NCBI RefSeq assembly: GCF_902459695.1
Contig: NZ_CABPRZ010000007.1
Coordinates: 203,638 to 267,637, forward strand
DNA from: Pandoraea terrae
GTDB taxonomy: Bacteria; Pseudomonadota; Gammaproteobacteria; Burkholderiales; Burkholderiaceae
Length of the DNA stretch: 64,000 nucleotides
Direction of reading: 5' to 3'
The notes under the pieces are model-generated. The model did no database searches. It was not told the DNA's origin and worked only from the letters and a program-made list of their open reading frames with translations. Shown here piece after piece: positions 1-8,827 of this stretch; positions within the stretch are counted from its first letter, which is position 1; each line of letters opens with the position of its first letter. A program made the position numbers and the translations under genes.

Positions 1-82
1 CACCCATGGCGAAGCCGCCTGCCCGTATTGCGGCACGCGTTACCGCCTGAAAGCCGGCGTGGTTCTGAAAGGCCACCATTGA
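1..82 (+). CDS. Zinc-finger domain protein (zf-CHCC type), 3' end only
   Basis: Only the last 26 codons are in the window, read from base 2 to a TGA at 80-82. The tail contains the pair CPYCG followed by TRYRLKAG and ends in GHH, as in small zinc-finger proteins of the CHCC family (related to mitochondrial NDUFS6) that lie beside waaF in Burkholderiales. The upstream part, which should carry the other zinc ligands, is outside the window. Function in these bacteria is not established. The call rests on the motif and the position before waaF. Confidence 0.7.
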   Translation, partial: THGEAACPYCGTRYRLKAGVVLKGHH

Positions 83-130
83 TCCGTCTTCGCGCACGAC
101 CCCGTTTGTCTGCAAAGGCCTGCCGACACG

Positions 131-1156
131 ATGCATAAAGCCTTGGTGATCGCCCCCAACTGGATTGGGGACGCGCTCATGGCGCAGCCGCTGTTTACCC
201 TGCTCAAGCGTTTGCATCCGCGTTTGACGATCGACGCAATCGCGCCGAGCTGGGTCGCGCCTGTGCTGGAGCGCATGCCGGAAATCTCACGCGTTGTCGC
301 AACCGACCTCGCGCACGGCAAGTTGCAGCCACTCGCGCGGTATCAGCTCGCGAGCGTGCTGGCCGACGAAGGGTACGACGCGGCCTATGTCCTGCCCAAT
401 TCACTGAAGTCGGCACTGATTCCGTGGCTCGCGCGTATTCCGCTGCGTATCGGCTACAAGGGCGAGCAGCGCTACGGCCTGCTCAACGTCCGTCATGGCA
501 ATCCGGCCAAGGACGAGCGCCCGCCGATGGTGCGTCACTACGCGGCGCTGGCGTTCGCGCCCGGCGCCAAGCTGCCGGAAACGCTGCCAACGCCGCGCAT
601 CGAAACCGATCTGAACGAATCCGCTCGCGTATTCCAGCGATTTGGCCTGGATTTGCGCGTGCCGCTCGTCGCTTTCTGCCCCGGTGCGGAATTCGGGCCC
701 GCCAAGCGCTGGCCGCCCGGTCATTTCGCCGCATTGGCCCAACTGGTGCGGCGCTCGTTCCCGTACGCCCAGATTGTCGCGCTCGGCTCGGGCAAGGACA
801 GCGCCCTGGCGCAGCAGATCGCGGCCGAAGCCCCATTCGTTCGTAATCTCTGCGGGCAAACATCGCTCGCGGAGTGCTGCGCATTGCTCGCCCGCGCCAA
901 CGCCGTGGTCAGCAACGATTCGGGACTGATGCACGTGAGCGCCGCCCTGCGCCGGCCGCAGATCGCGCTGTTCGGTTCGTCCGATCCGCGCCACACGCCG
1001 CCGCTCAACGATGCCGCACACGTGCTGTGGTTACAATTGGAGTGCAGCCCCTGTTTTGCGCGAGAATGTCCGCTGGGACACACTCGCTGCCTGAAAGAGC
1101 TGACGCCCGAGCACGTTTTCGCGAATCTGCGCAATATTCTCCTGACGCAACGGTAA
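131..1156 (+). CDS. waaF: Lipopolysaccharide heptosyltransferase II
   Basis: Family GT9 glycosyltransferase that adds the second L-glycero-D-manno-heptose to the LPS inner core at the cytoplasmic face of the inner membrane. The 341-residue product has the usual family length. It starts with the typical nucleotide-sugar fold entry (ALVIAPNWIGDALMAQPL, residues 4-21) and has the C-terminal donor-binding motif SNDSGLMHVSAAL near residue 260, then a Cys-rich segment (ECSPCFARECPLGHTRC) typical of WaaF. The ATG at 131 is the only good start; no strong Shine-Dalgarno is seen. The gene follows the zinc-finger gene by 48 bp and precedes an NTF2-like gene by 5 bp, so co-transcription is likely. Confidence 0.93.
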   Translation: MHKALVIAPNWIGDALMAQPLFTLLKRLHPRLTIDAIAPSWVAPVLERMPEISRVVATDLAHGKLQPLARYQLASVLADEGYDAAYVLPNSLKSALIPWLARIPLRIGYKGEQRYGLLNVRHGNPAKDERPPMVRHYAALAFAPGAKLPETLPTPRIETDLNESARVFQRFGLDLRVPLVAFCPGAEFGPAKRWPPGHFAALAQLVRRSFPYAQIVALGSGKDSALAQQIAAEAPFVRNLCGQTSLAECCALLARANAVVSNDSGLMHVSAALRRPQIALFGSSDPRHTPPLNDAAHVLWLQLECSPCFARECPLGHTRCLKELTPEHVFANLRNILLTQR

Positions 1157-1161
1157 CCGCC

Positions 1162-1617
1162 ATGCCACGCTTTGTCCGCCTGTTCGACGCCGCCAGCGAA
1201 ACCATCGCGGCCTTTTACGATGCGCTGCGCATGGGGCAGACCGACCGTGCCATGGCGCTGTGGGCGAACGAGGATTTCGTCAGCTATATCCGTCCTGACG
1301 GCACCCGCTGGGACGGCCTGGAACAGATTCGTAACGGCCTGACGACACAGTTCGCCGAGAGTGTCGTGTTGATCGATTCGCTCGGCACGACCGAGTACGA
1401 CACAGTCGGCACTGTCGTGCACACGGCCACCGAGGCCATGCGCGCGGGCAACAGCGACGCGTCCCGCACGACGGCGCAGTTGATTCACACGACGTACGTG
1501 CTCGTCCATGAGCAGGGCGACTGGCGCTTTGCGCACATCCACTCGAGCCCGCTGCCGCCCCAGGCGGTCGAGCAGTTCAGCGTGACGATGCACGCCCGCT
1601 CGGACGGCCTGCACTGA
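1162..1617 (+). CDS. NTF2-like / SnoaL-like protein
   Basis: A 151-residue protein of the NTF2-like superfamily, starting at ATG 1162, 5 bp after waaF. It has the typical pattern of a helical N-terminus (ETIAAFYDALRMGQTDRAMALW), a tryptophan-containing loop (DGTRWDGLEQIRNGL) and a C-terminal beta sheet with QGDWRFAHIHSSPLP. In this family the cone-shaped pocket often binds a small ligand or serves as an association domain; no specific activity can be assigned. The reading frame stays open upstream into waaF, but the internal ATG gives a product of normal family length. Confidence 0.8.
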   Translation: MPRFVRLFDAASETIAAFYDALRMGQTDRAMALWANEDFVSYIRPDGTRWDGLEQIRNGLTTQFAESVVLIDSLGTTEYDTVGTVVHTATEAMRAGNSDASRTTAQLIHTTYVLVHEQGDWRFAHIHSSPLPPQAVEQFSVTMHARSDGLH

Positions 1618-1627
1618 GCTGTTCGCC

Positions 1628-2683
1628 ATGACAGCGCGGCCACCCGGGTTCACGGCGCAGGACTACCGTGCGCCGCACTGGCTGCCCGACGGCCATAGCC
1701 AGACGATCTATCCCGCCCTCTTCGGGCGGCGGCCGCATGTCGAATTCCGCCGGGAGATCTGGGACACGCCCGACGGCGACGTCATTGACGTCGACTGGAC
1801 CGTTGCGCCACCGTCATCCACCCCGGGCGCAAGCGCGCCGTCCGGCCACGCGTCGGCGTCCGATGTCGCGGCCGCGCTCGAGGCGCCGCTCGTCGTGCTG
1901 TTTCATGGCCTCGAAGGCAGTTCCGGCAGCCACTATGCGCGCGCGCTCATGCATGCCGTCACCGCGCGTGGCTGGCGCGGGGTGATTCCTCATTTCCGCG
2001 GTTGCGGCGGGACACCGAACCGCGCCCCGCGTTTCTATCATTCGGGCGACAGCGCCGAGGCCGACTGGGTATTGCGCCGCTTGCGCGCGCAGACCGCCGG
2101 ACCGATACTGGCCGCAGGTGTTTCGCTCGGCGGCAACGTGCTGCTTCGCTGGCTCGGCGAACATCGTGAAGACGCCGCCAGCGTGGTAAGCGCTGCCTGC
2201 GCGGTATCTGCGCCGGTCGACCTGCGTGCGGGCGGCCGCGCCCTTTCGCGGGGCTTCAACATGATCTACACGCGCAACTTCCTGGCGACGCTCAAGCGGA
2301 AATCGCTCGCCAAGCTCGATCAGTTTCCCGACCTGTTCGACCGAAAGGCCATGCTCGCGGCACGCGATCTGCGCGACTTCGACGATGTCGTGACCGCACC
2401 GCTGCACGGCTTCGACGATGCAGTCGACTACTACACGCGCGCCTCGAGCAAACCGATCCTGCCGGCCATCGCCGTGCCGACACTGATGCTCAACGCGCGC
2501 AACGATCCGTTCATGCCGGCCGGCGCGTTGCCGGGGCCGCGCGACGTCGGCCGTCATATCACGCTCCTGCAGCCCCGGCACGGTGGCCATGTCGGATTCA
2601 TGACCGCACCGTTCCCGGGCGGGATGACATGGATGCCGCATACTGTTCTCGATTACTTTGCGAGTTTCCTGCACCATGGATGA
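1628..2683 (+). CDS. YheT-family alpha/beta hydrolase
   Basis: Alpha/beta-hydrolase of the YheT (UPF0017, ABHD1/3-like) family, 351 residues. The N-terminus has the family signature around APHWLPDGHSQTIYPALF. The nucleophile elbow is AAGVSLGGNVLLRWLG (Ser in GVSLGG, about residue 165). The acid is probably Asp in LNARNDPFMPAGALP, and the general base is His in PRHGGHVGFMT. An insert rich in Ala/Ser/Pro at residues 63-83 is longer than usual. The substrate is not known. It lies 10 bp after the NTF2-like gene and overlaps the next gene by 8 bp (ATGGATGA), suggesting translational coupling. Confidence 0.88.
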   Translation: MTARPPGFTAQDYRAPHWLPDGHSQTIYPALFGRRPHVEFRREIWDTPDGDVIDVDWTVAPPSSTPGASAPSGHASASDVAAALEAPLVVLFHGLEGSSGSHYARALMHAVTARGWRGVIPHFRGCGGTPNRAPRFYHSGDSAEADWVLRRLRAQTAGPILAAGVSLGGNVLLRWLGEHREDAASVVSAACAVSAPVDLRAGGRALSRGFNMIYTRNFLATLKRKSLAKLDQFPDLFDRKAMLAARDLRDFDDVVTAPLHGFDDAVDYYTRASSKPILPAIAVPTLMLNARNDPFMPAGALPGPRDVGRHITLLQPRHGGHVGFMTAPFPGGMTWMPHTVLDYFASFLHHG

Positions 2684-3305
2684 GATCGTTCGACAGGCAA
2701 TGGCCAAATGGCCCAACGTGCCGCATTGCTACGGCTGGCTCTCGCTCGACCGGCGCGGTCAGTGGCGCATGCGCGATGAAGCGGCGCAAGCGTCCGGTGC
2801 GCTCGGCGATCCGATCCGTCACGCCGCGCTGATTGCGTTCATCGCCCGCAACTATTTGAGCGATGACGAAGGCCGCTGGTATTTTCAGAACGGACCGCAA
2901 CGCGTGTATGTGTCGTTGGCGTATGCGCCGTTCATCGTCCGCCTGCACTGGGACGATGCCACTGGCGCGTCGCTGACAGACCAGCTCGGCAACGTGTTCG
3001 CGGCGCAAGCATGTCTGCTCGACGAAAACGGCAACGTGGCATTTGTCGGGCCGACGCCGGACCGCGGCGGCAATGCGCCGATCGCGCTGCTGCACGATCA
3101 CGATCTGGATTTGCTGACAGCGGTGACAGATCTCGAACAAGCCGCTGAACTGGCGCAGACGGCCGACGACACGGCGGATGCCAAAGGCGCGGTGCGTCTG
3201 CATTGGCGCAACGGCGAATCGCTCGCGTTCGCTACGGTGCACAGTGATTCACTGCCGTCGGCATACGGCTTCGTCCGCACGCCAGCAGCCCCTGGCGCCG
3301 ACTGA
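2676..3305 (+). CDS. Conserved protein of the DUF2944/DUF2946 type
   Basis: A 209-residue protein beginning MDEIVRQAMAKWPNVPHCYG, which I recognise as a conserved Burkholderiales protein of unknown function always next to the YheT hydrolase. I am not sure of the DUF number. Conserved-looking stretches are CYGWLSLDRRGQWRMRDE near the N-terminus and ENGNVAFVGP in the middle. The start at 2676 overlaps the stop of the hydrolase gene; a longer in-frame start at 2658 would add six residues and is less likely. No signal peptide or membrane segment is visible, so a cytosolic location is expected. Confidence 0.75.
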   Translation: MDEIVRQAMAKWPNVPHCYGWLSLDRRGQWRMRDEAAQASGALGDPIRHAALIAFIARNYLSDDEGRWYFQNGPQRVYVSLAYAPFIVRLHWDDATGASLTDQLGNVFAAQACLLDENGNVAFVGPTPDRGGNAPIALLHDHDLDLLTAVTDLEQAAELAQTADDTADAKGAVRLHWRNGESLAFATVHSDSLPSAYGFVRTPAAPGAD

Positions 3306-3547
3306 AATCGCACACCCGGCCGCCGCCGGCAACCCTCCGACAAAAACTCAGATTTATCCCAAAATCGTGGGGCAATGGGGCCCATGGCGTGCGTCTCATA
3401 TTAGGCTGCAAATCCGTACGGACACGCACTATGCGTATCGCAGGAAACTCGGCGTTCGCGCATTTGGCGTGGGAAGTGAGACAACACGAGCGACTGCGGT
3501 CATAGCGTTTGTGTCCGAAACCAGAAGGTTGCGCCGGAGACAAGCTC

Positions 3548-4939
3548 ATGACCACGCCCCCCACCCTCGCTCTCGATATTGTTTCGCGAGCCATGCCGAC
3601 ATTGCGGCGCAATATCCTCATCGTGATTGCCGACATCGCGTTGCTGGTATTGTGCATGAACCTGTTACCGTTCGACGAAAAAGCCAACCGGGGCCTCGCC
3701 CTGATGGCGTTCATCGGCGTGCTGTGGCTGACCGAGGCCATTCATACGACGCTAACGGCCCTGCTTGTGCCCTTGCTTGCCGTTGGGCTCGGCCTGCTTG
3801 ACACCACGAACGCATTGGCATCGTTCGCCAATCCGATCATTTTCCTGTTTTTTGGCGGATTCGCCCTGGCGGTTGCCTTGCAGGCCCAGGGACTCGACAA
3901 ACTGCTTGCCAACGGCTTGCTCTCGTTGGCGCGCGGACATCTTGGCTGGGCATCGTTGATCCTGTTCGGCGGCACGGCGCTGCTGTCGATGTGGGTCAAC
4001 AACACGTCGACGACCGCCATGGTGCTGCCTTTGGCGCTGGGTATCCTGTCGAAGATCGACCCCGAGAGGCACCGCAGCACCCACGTCTTCGTGCTGCTTG
4101 GCGTGGCGTTCAGCGCCAATATTGGCGGTCTCGGCACCGTAGTCGGAAGCGCGCCGAACGCGATCGCGGCGGCGCACCTGGGCATCGATTTCATGACATG
4201 GTTCGCGTTCGGCGCACCGCTGGCCCTGACGCTGCTGGTGTCCGCCATTGCGGTGATGTATCTGCAACTGCGCCCGCGACTCAACGAACGCTTTGCCCTG
4301 GACGCCGAGCCTGTTCCATGGAATCGGGCACGTGTGGGTACGCTGGCGATTTTCCTGGCAACGGTGATTTGCTGGATTTTCAGTCAACCCATCAGCGCAC
4401 TTTTGGGCGGGGTCAAGCAGCTTGACGCCCTGATTGCCGTGTCGGCGGCAGTGGCGATCGGCGTGAGCGGCGTTGCCAACTGGTCGCAGATTCAGCGCGG
4501 CACCGATTGGGGCGTGCTGATGCTGTTCGGCGGCGGGTTGACCTTGAGCATCGTGCTGCGCAGCTCGGGCGCCAGCGAGATCATGTCGCACGGCGTCACA
4601 TCGCTCGTCGGCCAAGACCACGCGCTCCTGGTCGTGCTGGCCAGCGCAGCGTTCGTTATCTTCCTGACCGAGTTCACGAGCAACACAGCGAGCGCCGCGC
4701 TGCTGATACCGATCTTCGCCTCGGTCGCCCAGTCCATGGGCATGTCGGTCATGTTGTTGACCTCGGTGATCGCCGTCGGCGCATCGTGCGCGTTCATGCT
4801 GCCTGTGGCGACGCCGCCGAATGCCATCGTATTCGGCACCGGGCGCATCCGCCAGTCCGACATGATCCGCGTGGGGCTTCGCCTGAACGTGCTGAGCCTG
4901 ATCGTCCTGACGTCGTTTGCGTGGATTGTCTGGCGCTGA
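3548..4939 (+). CDS. SLC13-family (DASS) anion permease
   Basis: A 463-residue inner-membrane transporter of the divalent anion:sodium symporter family, which takes up dicarboxylates, sulfate or related anions. About a dozen hydrophobic segments run through the protein. The family motifs are present in both halves: LSMWVNNTSTTAMVLPLALG near residue 150 and FLTEFTSNTASAALLIPIFA near residue 380, each with the SNT/NNT substrate and sodium-binding turn, and LPVATPPNAIVFGTG near residue 430. The start at 3548 follows a GGAGA ribosome site. A further in-frame start lies upstream at 3509 but lacks a site. The 240 bp before the gene is probably its promoter region. The gene is convergent with the M48 protease gene. 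Confidence 0.9.
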   Translation: MTTPPTLALDIVSRAMPTLRRNILIVIADIALLVLCMNLLPFDEKANRGLALMAFIGVLWLTEAIHTTLTALLVPLLAVGLGLLDTTNALASFANPIIFLFFGGFALAVALQAQGLDKLLANGLLSLARGHLGWASLILFGGTALLSMWVNNTSTTAMVLPLALGILSKIDPERHRSTHVFVLLGVAFSANIGGLGTVVGSAPNAIAAAHLGIDFMTWFAFGAPLALTLLVSAIAVMYLQLRPRLNERFALDAEPVPWNRARVGTLAIFLATVICWIFSQPISALLGGVKQLDALIAVSAAVAIGVSGVANWSQIQRGTDWGVLMLFGGGLTLSIVLRSSGASEIMSHGVTSLVGQDHALLVVLASAAFVIFLTEFTSNTASAALLIPIFASVAQSMGMSVMLLTSVIAVGASCAFMLPVATPPNAIVFGTGRIRQSDMIRVGLRLNVLSLIVLTSFAWIVWR

Positions 4940-4949
4940 TGAGCGCCGA

Positions 4950-4985
4950 TGAGCGCCGGCACCCGGTAGCGGACGCTGGCGCTCA
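4950..4985. terminator. Possible shared hairpin between convergent genes
   Basis: TGAGCGCC at 4950-4957 and GGCGCTCA at 4978-4985 form an 8-bp perfect stem with a 20-base loop between the convergent SLC13 and M48 genes. There is no T-tract and the right arm overlaps the M48 stop codon, so the terminator role is tentative. Confidence 0.3.
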
Positions 4986-6545
4986 CCCGAACTGCTTCAG
5001 TTCCTTCTGCTCTTCCTTATCTTCCTTGTAGCGGCGCTCGAACTCATGCAGGCGCGCGTCGATCGTCGACAGCTCATAGAAATCGGCGTCGCCTGCGGCC
5101 CGCGCCATTTTCAGTTGGCTGACGGCCGCCATCCACTGCCCCTGCAGGGCGTATTGTTCCGCAAGTGCTTCATGCTGCTTTGCGCGTTTGCCCGCGGCGG
5201 CGTAAGCGCCAGCCATGGCGCGCCACCATACCGGTTCGCTGCGGTAACGCGTCACTTGCTGTTGAAGGAACTGTGAGGCATCGGCAACGCGCCGGTTGGC
5301 AATGAGGGCATCCGCATATGCCATGTCCGCCGCCTGCGACAACGGGAAGGTCTCGCGGGCCGCGCGGGCGAGGCGCAACGCGTCCTCGGCGCGGCCGCTG
5401 GCGCGCGCGATATCCGAGTCGAGCACTACGAGGCTCGGCGTGCCCGGCCCCTTCCCGCCGAAGGCCTGCTGTGCGTGGGTCAAGGCCTCGCGGGCGGCAT
5501 CCCAATGTTGCTGCTTGTACTCGGCCAAGGCGATCGCATACCACGCGCCCATCACACTCGCGGCGGTCTGCGTGCGGATCTGACTGCGCATCGCGTTCGC
5601 GATTTCCGCGTAATCGCTCGCCGATTTCTGCTGCAGGACCAGCGAGCGGGCCCGCACGAAGGCATATTCATGCGACTGCTCGGGCTGCCGATAGCCGGTA
5701 TTGCGCGCACGGTTGAGCATGTCGGCGATACGCTCGGTCGTAAGCGGGTGGGTCCGGACATACTCCGGCACGCCCGCTTCGTTGATCGAATCGGCGCGCT
5801 GCAGCCGCTCGAAAAACGCCGGCATGCCGTAGGTATCGAAACCGGCCGCCTGCAGCAATTGGAAGCCGACGCGATCGGCTTCGCGTTCGGCGTCGCGCGA
5901 GAAGCGCAATTGCCGGTCGACGGCCAACCCTTGCCCGCCCATTGCGATGCCCAAGCCCAGATCGGCGCTGCGCGCCCCGACGCCGGCGAGAATGCCGAGC
6001 AGGATGCCGCCGAGCGCGAGCCACGCATTCTGGCCCGACTGGCCGACCATGCGCGCGATGTGATGCTGAAGGACGTGTCCGGTCTCGTGTCCGACGACTG
6101 AAGCCAGCTCCGACTCCGTGCGCGTGGTGACGATCAGGCCGGTATTGATGCCGATGAATCCGCCGGGCAAGGAGAACGCGTTGACGCGCGCGTCGCGCAC
6201 GACGAAGAATTCAAAGCTCTGGCTCGCGTCGAGGCCGGCCTTGCGCGTGGCGGCCACGAGCCGTCCGCCGAGCATATTGATATAGTCGGAGAGCAGCAGG
6301 TCGGCAAGGTAGTCGGGGTCGGCGCGGATTTCGCGCATGATACGCTCGCCCAGCCGGCGCTCCGTGGCGGGCGACAAGTCGGACGCAGACGACTGCCCCA
6401 GGGAGGGCAGCGACTGAGCGAATGCGGCGCGCGGCGCCAACGTCGGCGCGAGCAGTGCAGGAATGAGCAACGCGACGACGGCATGGCGCCAGTGCCGGCG
6501 AACGGGAGCACGCATGGACGAAGGTCGGGATCGGGAGGCTGTCAT
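4983..6545 (-). CDS. M48-family metalloprotease with TPR repeats (BepA-like)
   Basis: Periplasmic zinc protease similar to BepA/YfgC, which acts in outer-membrane protein quality control. The 520-residue product has an N-terminal signal peptide (hydrophobic run HAVVALLIPALLAPTL, cleavage after AFA), then the M48 domain with zinc motif HETGH near residue 153 and a third ligand Glu in RDAEREADRVGFQLL near 213. The second half is helical with repeated Ala-rich TPR-like units (residues about 320-500). I chose ATG 6545; ATG 6515 (510 residues) also leaves an intact signal peptide, and neither has a strong ribosome site. A still longer frame to 6680 would run across the divergent moaC start and is rejected. 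The gene is divergent from moaC with 62 bp between starts. Confidence 0.88.
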   Translation of the reverse strand: MTASRSRPSSMRAPVRRHWRHAVVALLIPALLAPTLAPRAAFAQSLPSLGQSSASDLSPATERRLGERIMREIRADPDYLADLLLSDYINMLGGRLVAATRKAGLDASQSFEFFVVRDARVNAFSLPGGFIGINTGLIVTTRTESELASVVGHETGHVLQHHIARMVGQSGQNAWLALGGILLGILAGVGARSADLGLGIAMGGQGLAVDRQLRFSRDAEREADRVGFQLLQAAGFDTYGMPAFFERLQRADSINEAGVPEYVRTHPLTTERIADMLNRARNTGYRQPEQSHEYAFVRARSLVLQQKSASDYAEIANAMRSQIRTQTAASVMGAWYAIALAEYKQQHWDAAREALTHAQQAFGGKGPGTPSLVVLDSDIARASGRAEDALRLARAARETFPLSQAADMAYADALIANRRVADASQFLQQQVTRYRSEPVWWRAMAGAYAAAGKRAKQHEALAEQYALQGQWMAAVSQLKMARAAGDADFYELSTIDARLHEFERRYKEDKEEQKELKQFG

Positions 6546-6550
6546 GGCTG

Positions 6551-6565
6551 CTGCTATGATAGCAG
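6551..6565. promoter_or_regulatory. Palindrome in the M48/moaC divergent promoter region
   Basis: CTGCTAT-G-ATAGCAG is a perfect 7-bp inverted repeat with one central base, in the 62 bp between the divergent M48 and moaC starts. It overlaps a TATGAT sequence that could be a -10 box for moaC. It may be an operator or may be chance; no regulator is known. Confidence 0.3.
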
Positions 6566-6607
6566 TCAACGACGCGGGTTCCCCACGCGTTCCCAACGCA
6601 TACGCAC

Positions 6608-7087
6608 ATGGCAGAACTGACTCACTTCGATAACGCCGGGCAGGCCCATATGGTCGACGTCGGCGGCAAGGATTCCACACACCGGATCGCTGTCGCGCGC
6701 GGCACCATCGTCATGCAGCCCGCCACGCTGGCGCTGATCCGCAGCGGCACCGCCAAGAAAGGCGATGTGCTCGGCATCGCGCGCATCGCCGCGATTCAGG
6801 GGGCGAAGCGCACCGCCGACCTGATCCCGCTGTGCCATCCGCTCGCCCTCACCCGCGTGACGGTCGAGTTTCTCGTCGATGATAGCGCCAATGCCGTGCA
6901 TTGCCGTGCGCAGGTCGAAACGATCGGACGCACCGGCGTCGAGATGGAAGCGTTGACCGCCGTGCAAGTCGGCTTGCTCACCATCTACGACATGTGCAAG
7001 GCCGTCGATCGCGGCATGACGATGACCAACGTGCGCGTGCTGGAAAAGCACGGCGGCAAGTCGGGGGATTGGGTCGCGGCGGAGTGA
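6608..7087 (+). CDS. moaC: Cyclic pyranopterin monophosphate synthase
   Basis: MoaC converts the MoaA product 3',8-cyclo-7,8-dihydro-GTP to cyclic pyranopterin monophosphate in molybdenum cofactor synthesis. The 159-residue length is typical. Family signatures are clear: [28 protein letters not shown] (split here as [12 protein letters not shown] and [10 protein letters not shown], with the conserved His) in the first half and [20 protein letters not shown] with MCKAVDRGM in the second half, which carry the active-site Lys and Asp. No strong Shine-Dalgarno is present before ATG 6608. A strong bidirectional terminator lies 83 bp downstream. Confidence 0.96.
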   Translation: MAELTHFDNAGQAHMVDVGGKDSTHRIAVARGTIVMQPATLALIRSGTAKKGDVLGIARIAAIQGAKRTADLIPLCHPLALTRVTVEFLVDDSANAVHCRAQVETIGRTGVEMEALTAVQVGLLTIYDMCKAVDRGMTMTNVRVLEKHGGKSGDWVAAE

Positions 7088-7170
7088 GCGGTTGTTTTAT
7101 AAGCGTTTCTGGAATCACGCTTATGCTTATCTCACCGCCACGTGCCTAAAGCCCCTCGAATTCAAGACGA

Positions 7171-7203
7171 AAAAGCCGCTTCGATGATAGCGAAGCGGCT
7201 TTT
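7171..7203. terminator. Bidirectional Rho-independent terminator
   Basis: AAAAGCCGCTTCG (7171-7183), loop ATGATAG, and CGAAGCGGCTTTT (7191-7203) form a 13-bp perfect stem flanked by A and T runs. It lies between moaC (+) and the small membrane-protein gene (-), so it can stop both. Confidence 0.9.
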
Positions 7204-7256
7204 GTCTTGGCTTCCAATTCCGTTCGATCGCCCGGACCTGACCGGATGAAGTGATT

Positions 7257-7604
7257 TCAAACGGCTTGAGCAGGCTTGAGAACCGTTTCCAGTTGAGCTT
7301 GAAGTTGGTCAAGGGTAAATCTGGATTCGATTCGATCCACCACGTAGCCCTTCGCCACCAACTCCCGGATATACATCTTGTTGTACATCAGGCCAAAGAC
7401 TATCCAACAGACAAAGGCACCGAACCCCATCGTCACTAACGAGACACCACAAGTGACACCGAAGATAATTGCGGCCCACTTGAAGTCCCCACGAAAGAGG
7501 GCTGGAAAAAATCCGAACAAGGCAGTCGTCCAGGAAAACCCGACTGGCGTGTTCTTGATGGTACCAAACGTTGGATGTTTGAATACTATGGTCGAGTGAG
7601 CCAT
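7257..7604 (-). CDS. Small inner-membrane protein, HrgC/DUF2628-like
   Basis: A 115-residue protein with two or three hydrophobic segments: SWTTALFGFFPALFRGDF (about 24-41), AAIIFGVTCGVSLVTMGFGA (about 44-63) and FVCWIVFGLMYNKMYI (about 64-79), followed by a charged C-terminal tail. The layout, with the phrase FFPALFRGDFKWA and the motif NKMYIRELVAKGY, matches the HrgC/DUF2628-type proteins. The function is unknown. A GGGGG ribosome site precedes ATG 7604. Base composition is more AT-rich than the neighbours, which hints at acquired DNA. It converges on moaC across the terminator. Confidence 0.65.
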   Translation of the reverse strand: MAHSTIVFKHPTFGTIKNTPVGFSWTTALFGFFPALFRGDFKWAAIIFGVTCGVSLVTMGFGAFVCWIVFGLMYNKMYIRELVAKGYVVDRIESRFTLDQLQAQLETVLKPAQAV

Positions 7605-8011
7605 AAAACCCCCGTAGCGTTGTTATGAGTGCAATTCTCTCGGAATTCTACACTTGCGCAAACGGAACTCAAGCGATCATCAACATAAATCAGGTTGGGC
7701 TGCTGCCGATACTGAGGTTTGCGCACCGCCCATGGCGGCATTGCTGCTGCAGGCGGCGATTCTGTCATTCCATGAGTGGCTCAAGGAACAGGTCGCGGCG
7801 TAACTGTTGTGCCGCGATGCAGAGAAGTCCCTGCAGAACCTCCTTAGCATCGACTGCAACATCGACCCCGTTGGTCTGCCAGTTGCGAAGGGCGCTGTCT
7901 AGAACGAGTTTGCCACCGTCAACGAGTCGGTAGTCTGAATACCGGGCGCGCGGAAAGCGCGCGCACTTGAACACGATGCACGCAATGACCTCGATCTAAA
8001 CGCAACGCTGC
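7605..8011. other. Gap of about 400 bp without a recognisable gene
   Basis: The only frame with any appeal is a 69-codon minus-strand frame at 7765-7974, which matches no family I know and lacks a ribosome site. The stretch lies beside a decayed LysR gene and is probably degraded coding DNA. Confidence 0.4.
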
Positions 8012-8745
8012 TTAGTTTTCCTCGGCGACAACAACTCCCCGCGAGGTTCCGGATCGCCTGTCATTGAACAATGTCGCCAGCTTGTCCTGGACCGACGTGG
8101 CCTCGCTACGCAGCGCTTGGATGAACGGCTCAGACAGCGGATTGGTCGGCCGATGCTCAGGGACGACAACGCAGACCCTGAACGAACAGGAAATGGACAA
8201 CGAGCGAATGTGCAGATTGCGCCCTTCGAAATCGAGTGCGGTAAGCGGATTGATGATAGTAACCCCCAGCCCGTTGCGCACCATATTGCAAACCGAAACA
8301 GCGCTGGCAGTCTCCGCGACCATACGCCGCTTGACGCCCATCGCCGCAAATGCCGAGTCGATCTGTACCCGGTATGGATCGGTGGCTGGGAAGCTAACGT
8401 ACGCATGTCTGTCGAAAACGAGTGTGTAAACACCGGCAGCGTAATCGCGGACAGTTCGGTGCCTTCCCGCCGCCTCAGGCTCATCACGCAAGCGTTGATT
8501 CGCTCCAACCCAACGCAACTTCGCGTCACCTCCTCATAAAGGCTCAACGCGGAATGCGTCCGCCTCAGCCGACCCTACGAACGATCGAATAGGCAAAATC
8601 CGAAAATCTGTTCGACGCGGGCGAGCTCGCGGCTCACGGTTGGCTGGGAGGTTCGCAGCAGCTCTGCGGCCTTGGTCACACTCCCCGCCAGTATCACGGC
8701 GCGGAAGACCTCGACGTGCCGGTGTGTGATTACTGACAATCGCAT
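8012..8745 (-). pseudogene. Decayed LysR-type regulator next to lysA
   Basis: The N-terminal helix-turn-helix is intact from ATG 8745 (THRHVEVFRAVILAGSVTKA, then TSQPTVSRELARVEQ). An in-frame TAG follows directly after CLFDRS near 8578. Without that stop the same frame continues LSLYEEVTRSCVGLERI. About 100 residues of the effector domain are then missing, and the C-terminal part resumes in another frame near 8440 (VSFPATDPYRVQIDSAF to the stop at 8012). One nonsense mutation, one deletion and one frame change make a functional product unlikely. It lies 82 bp from and divergent to lysA, so its ancestor was probably a LysR-family activator of lysA. Typical family length is about 300 residues. 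Confidence 0.85.
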
Positions 8746-8827
8746 ATCATTAATGAATGGAGTACGAATCAAATAGCATTTTACTGAATCACAATCAACA
8801 TTAATTAATAGCAGCCGTTGATTCCCG

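Noticed and set aside
7765..7974. 69-codon minus-strand frame
   Set aside because: No ribosome site and no family resemblance; reported only as part of an unassigned gap.
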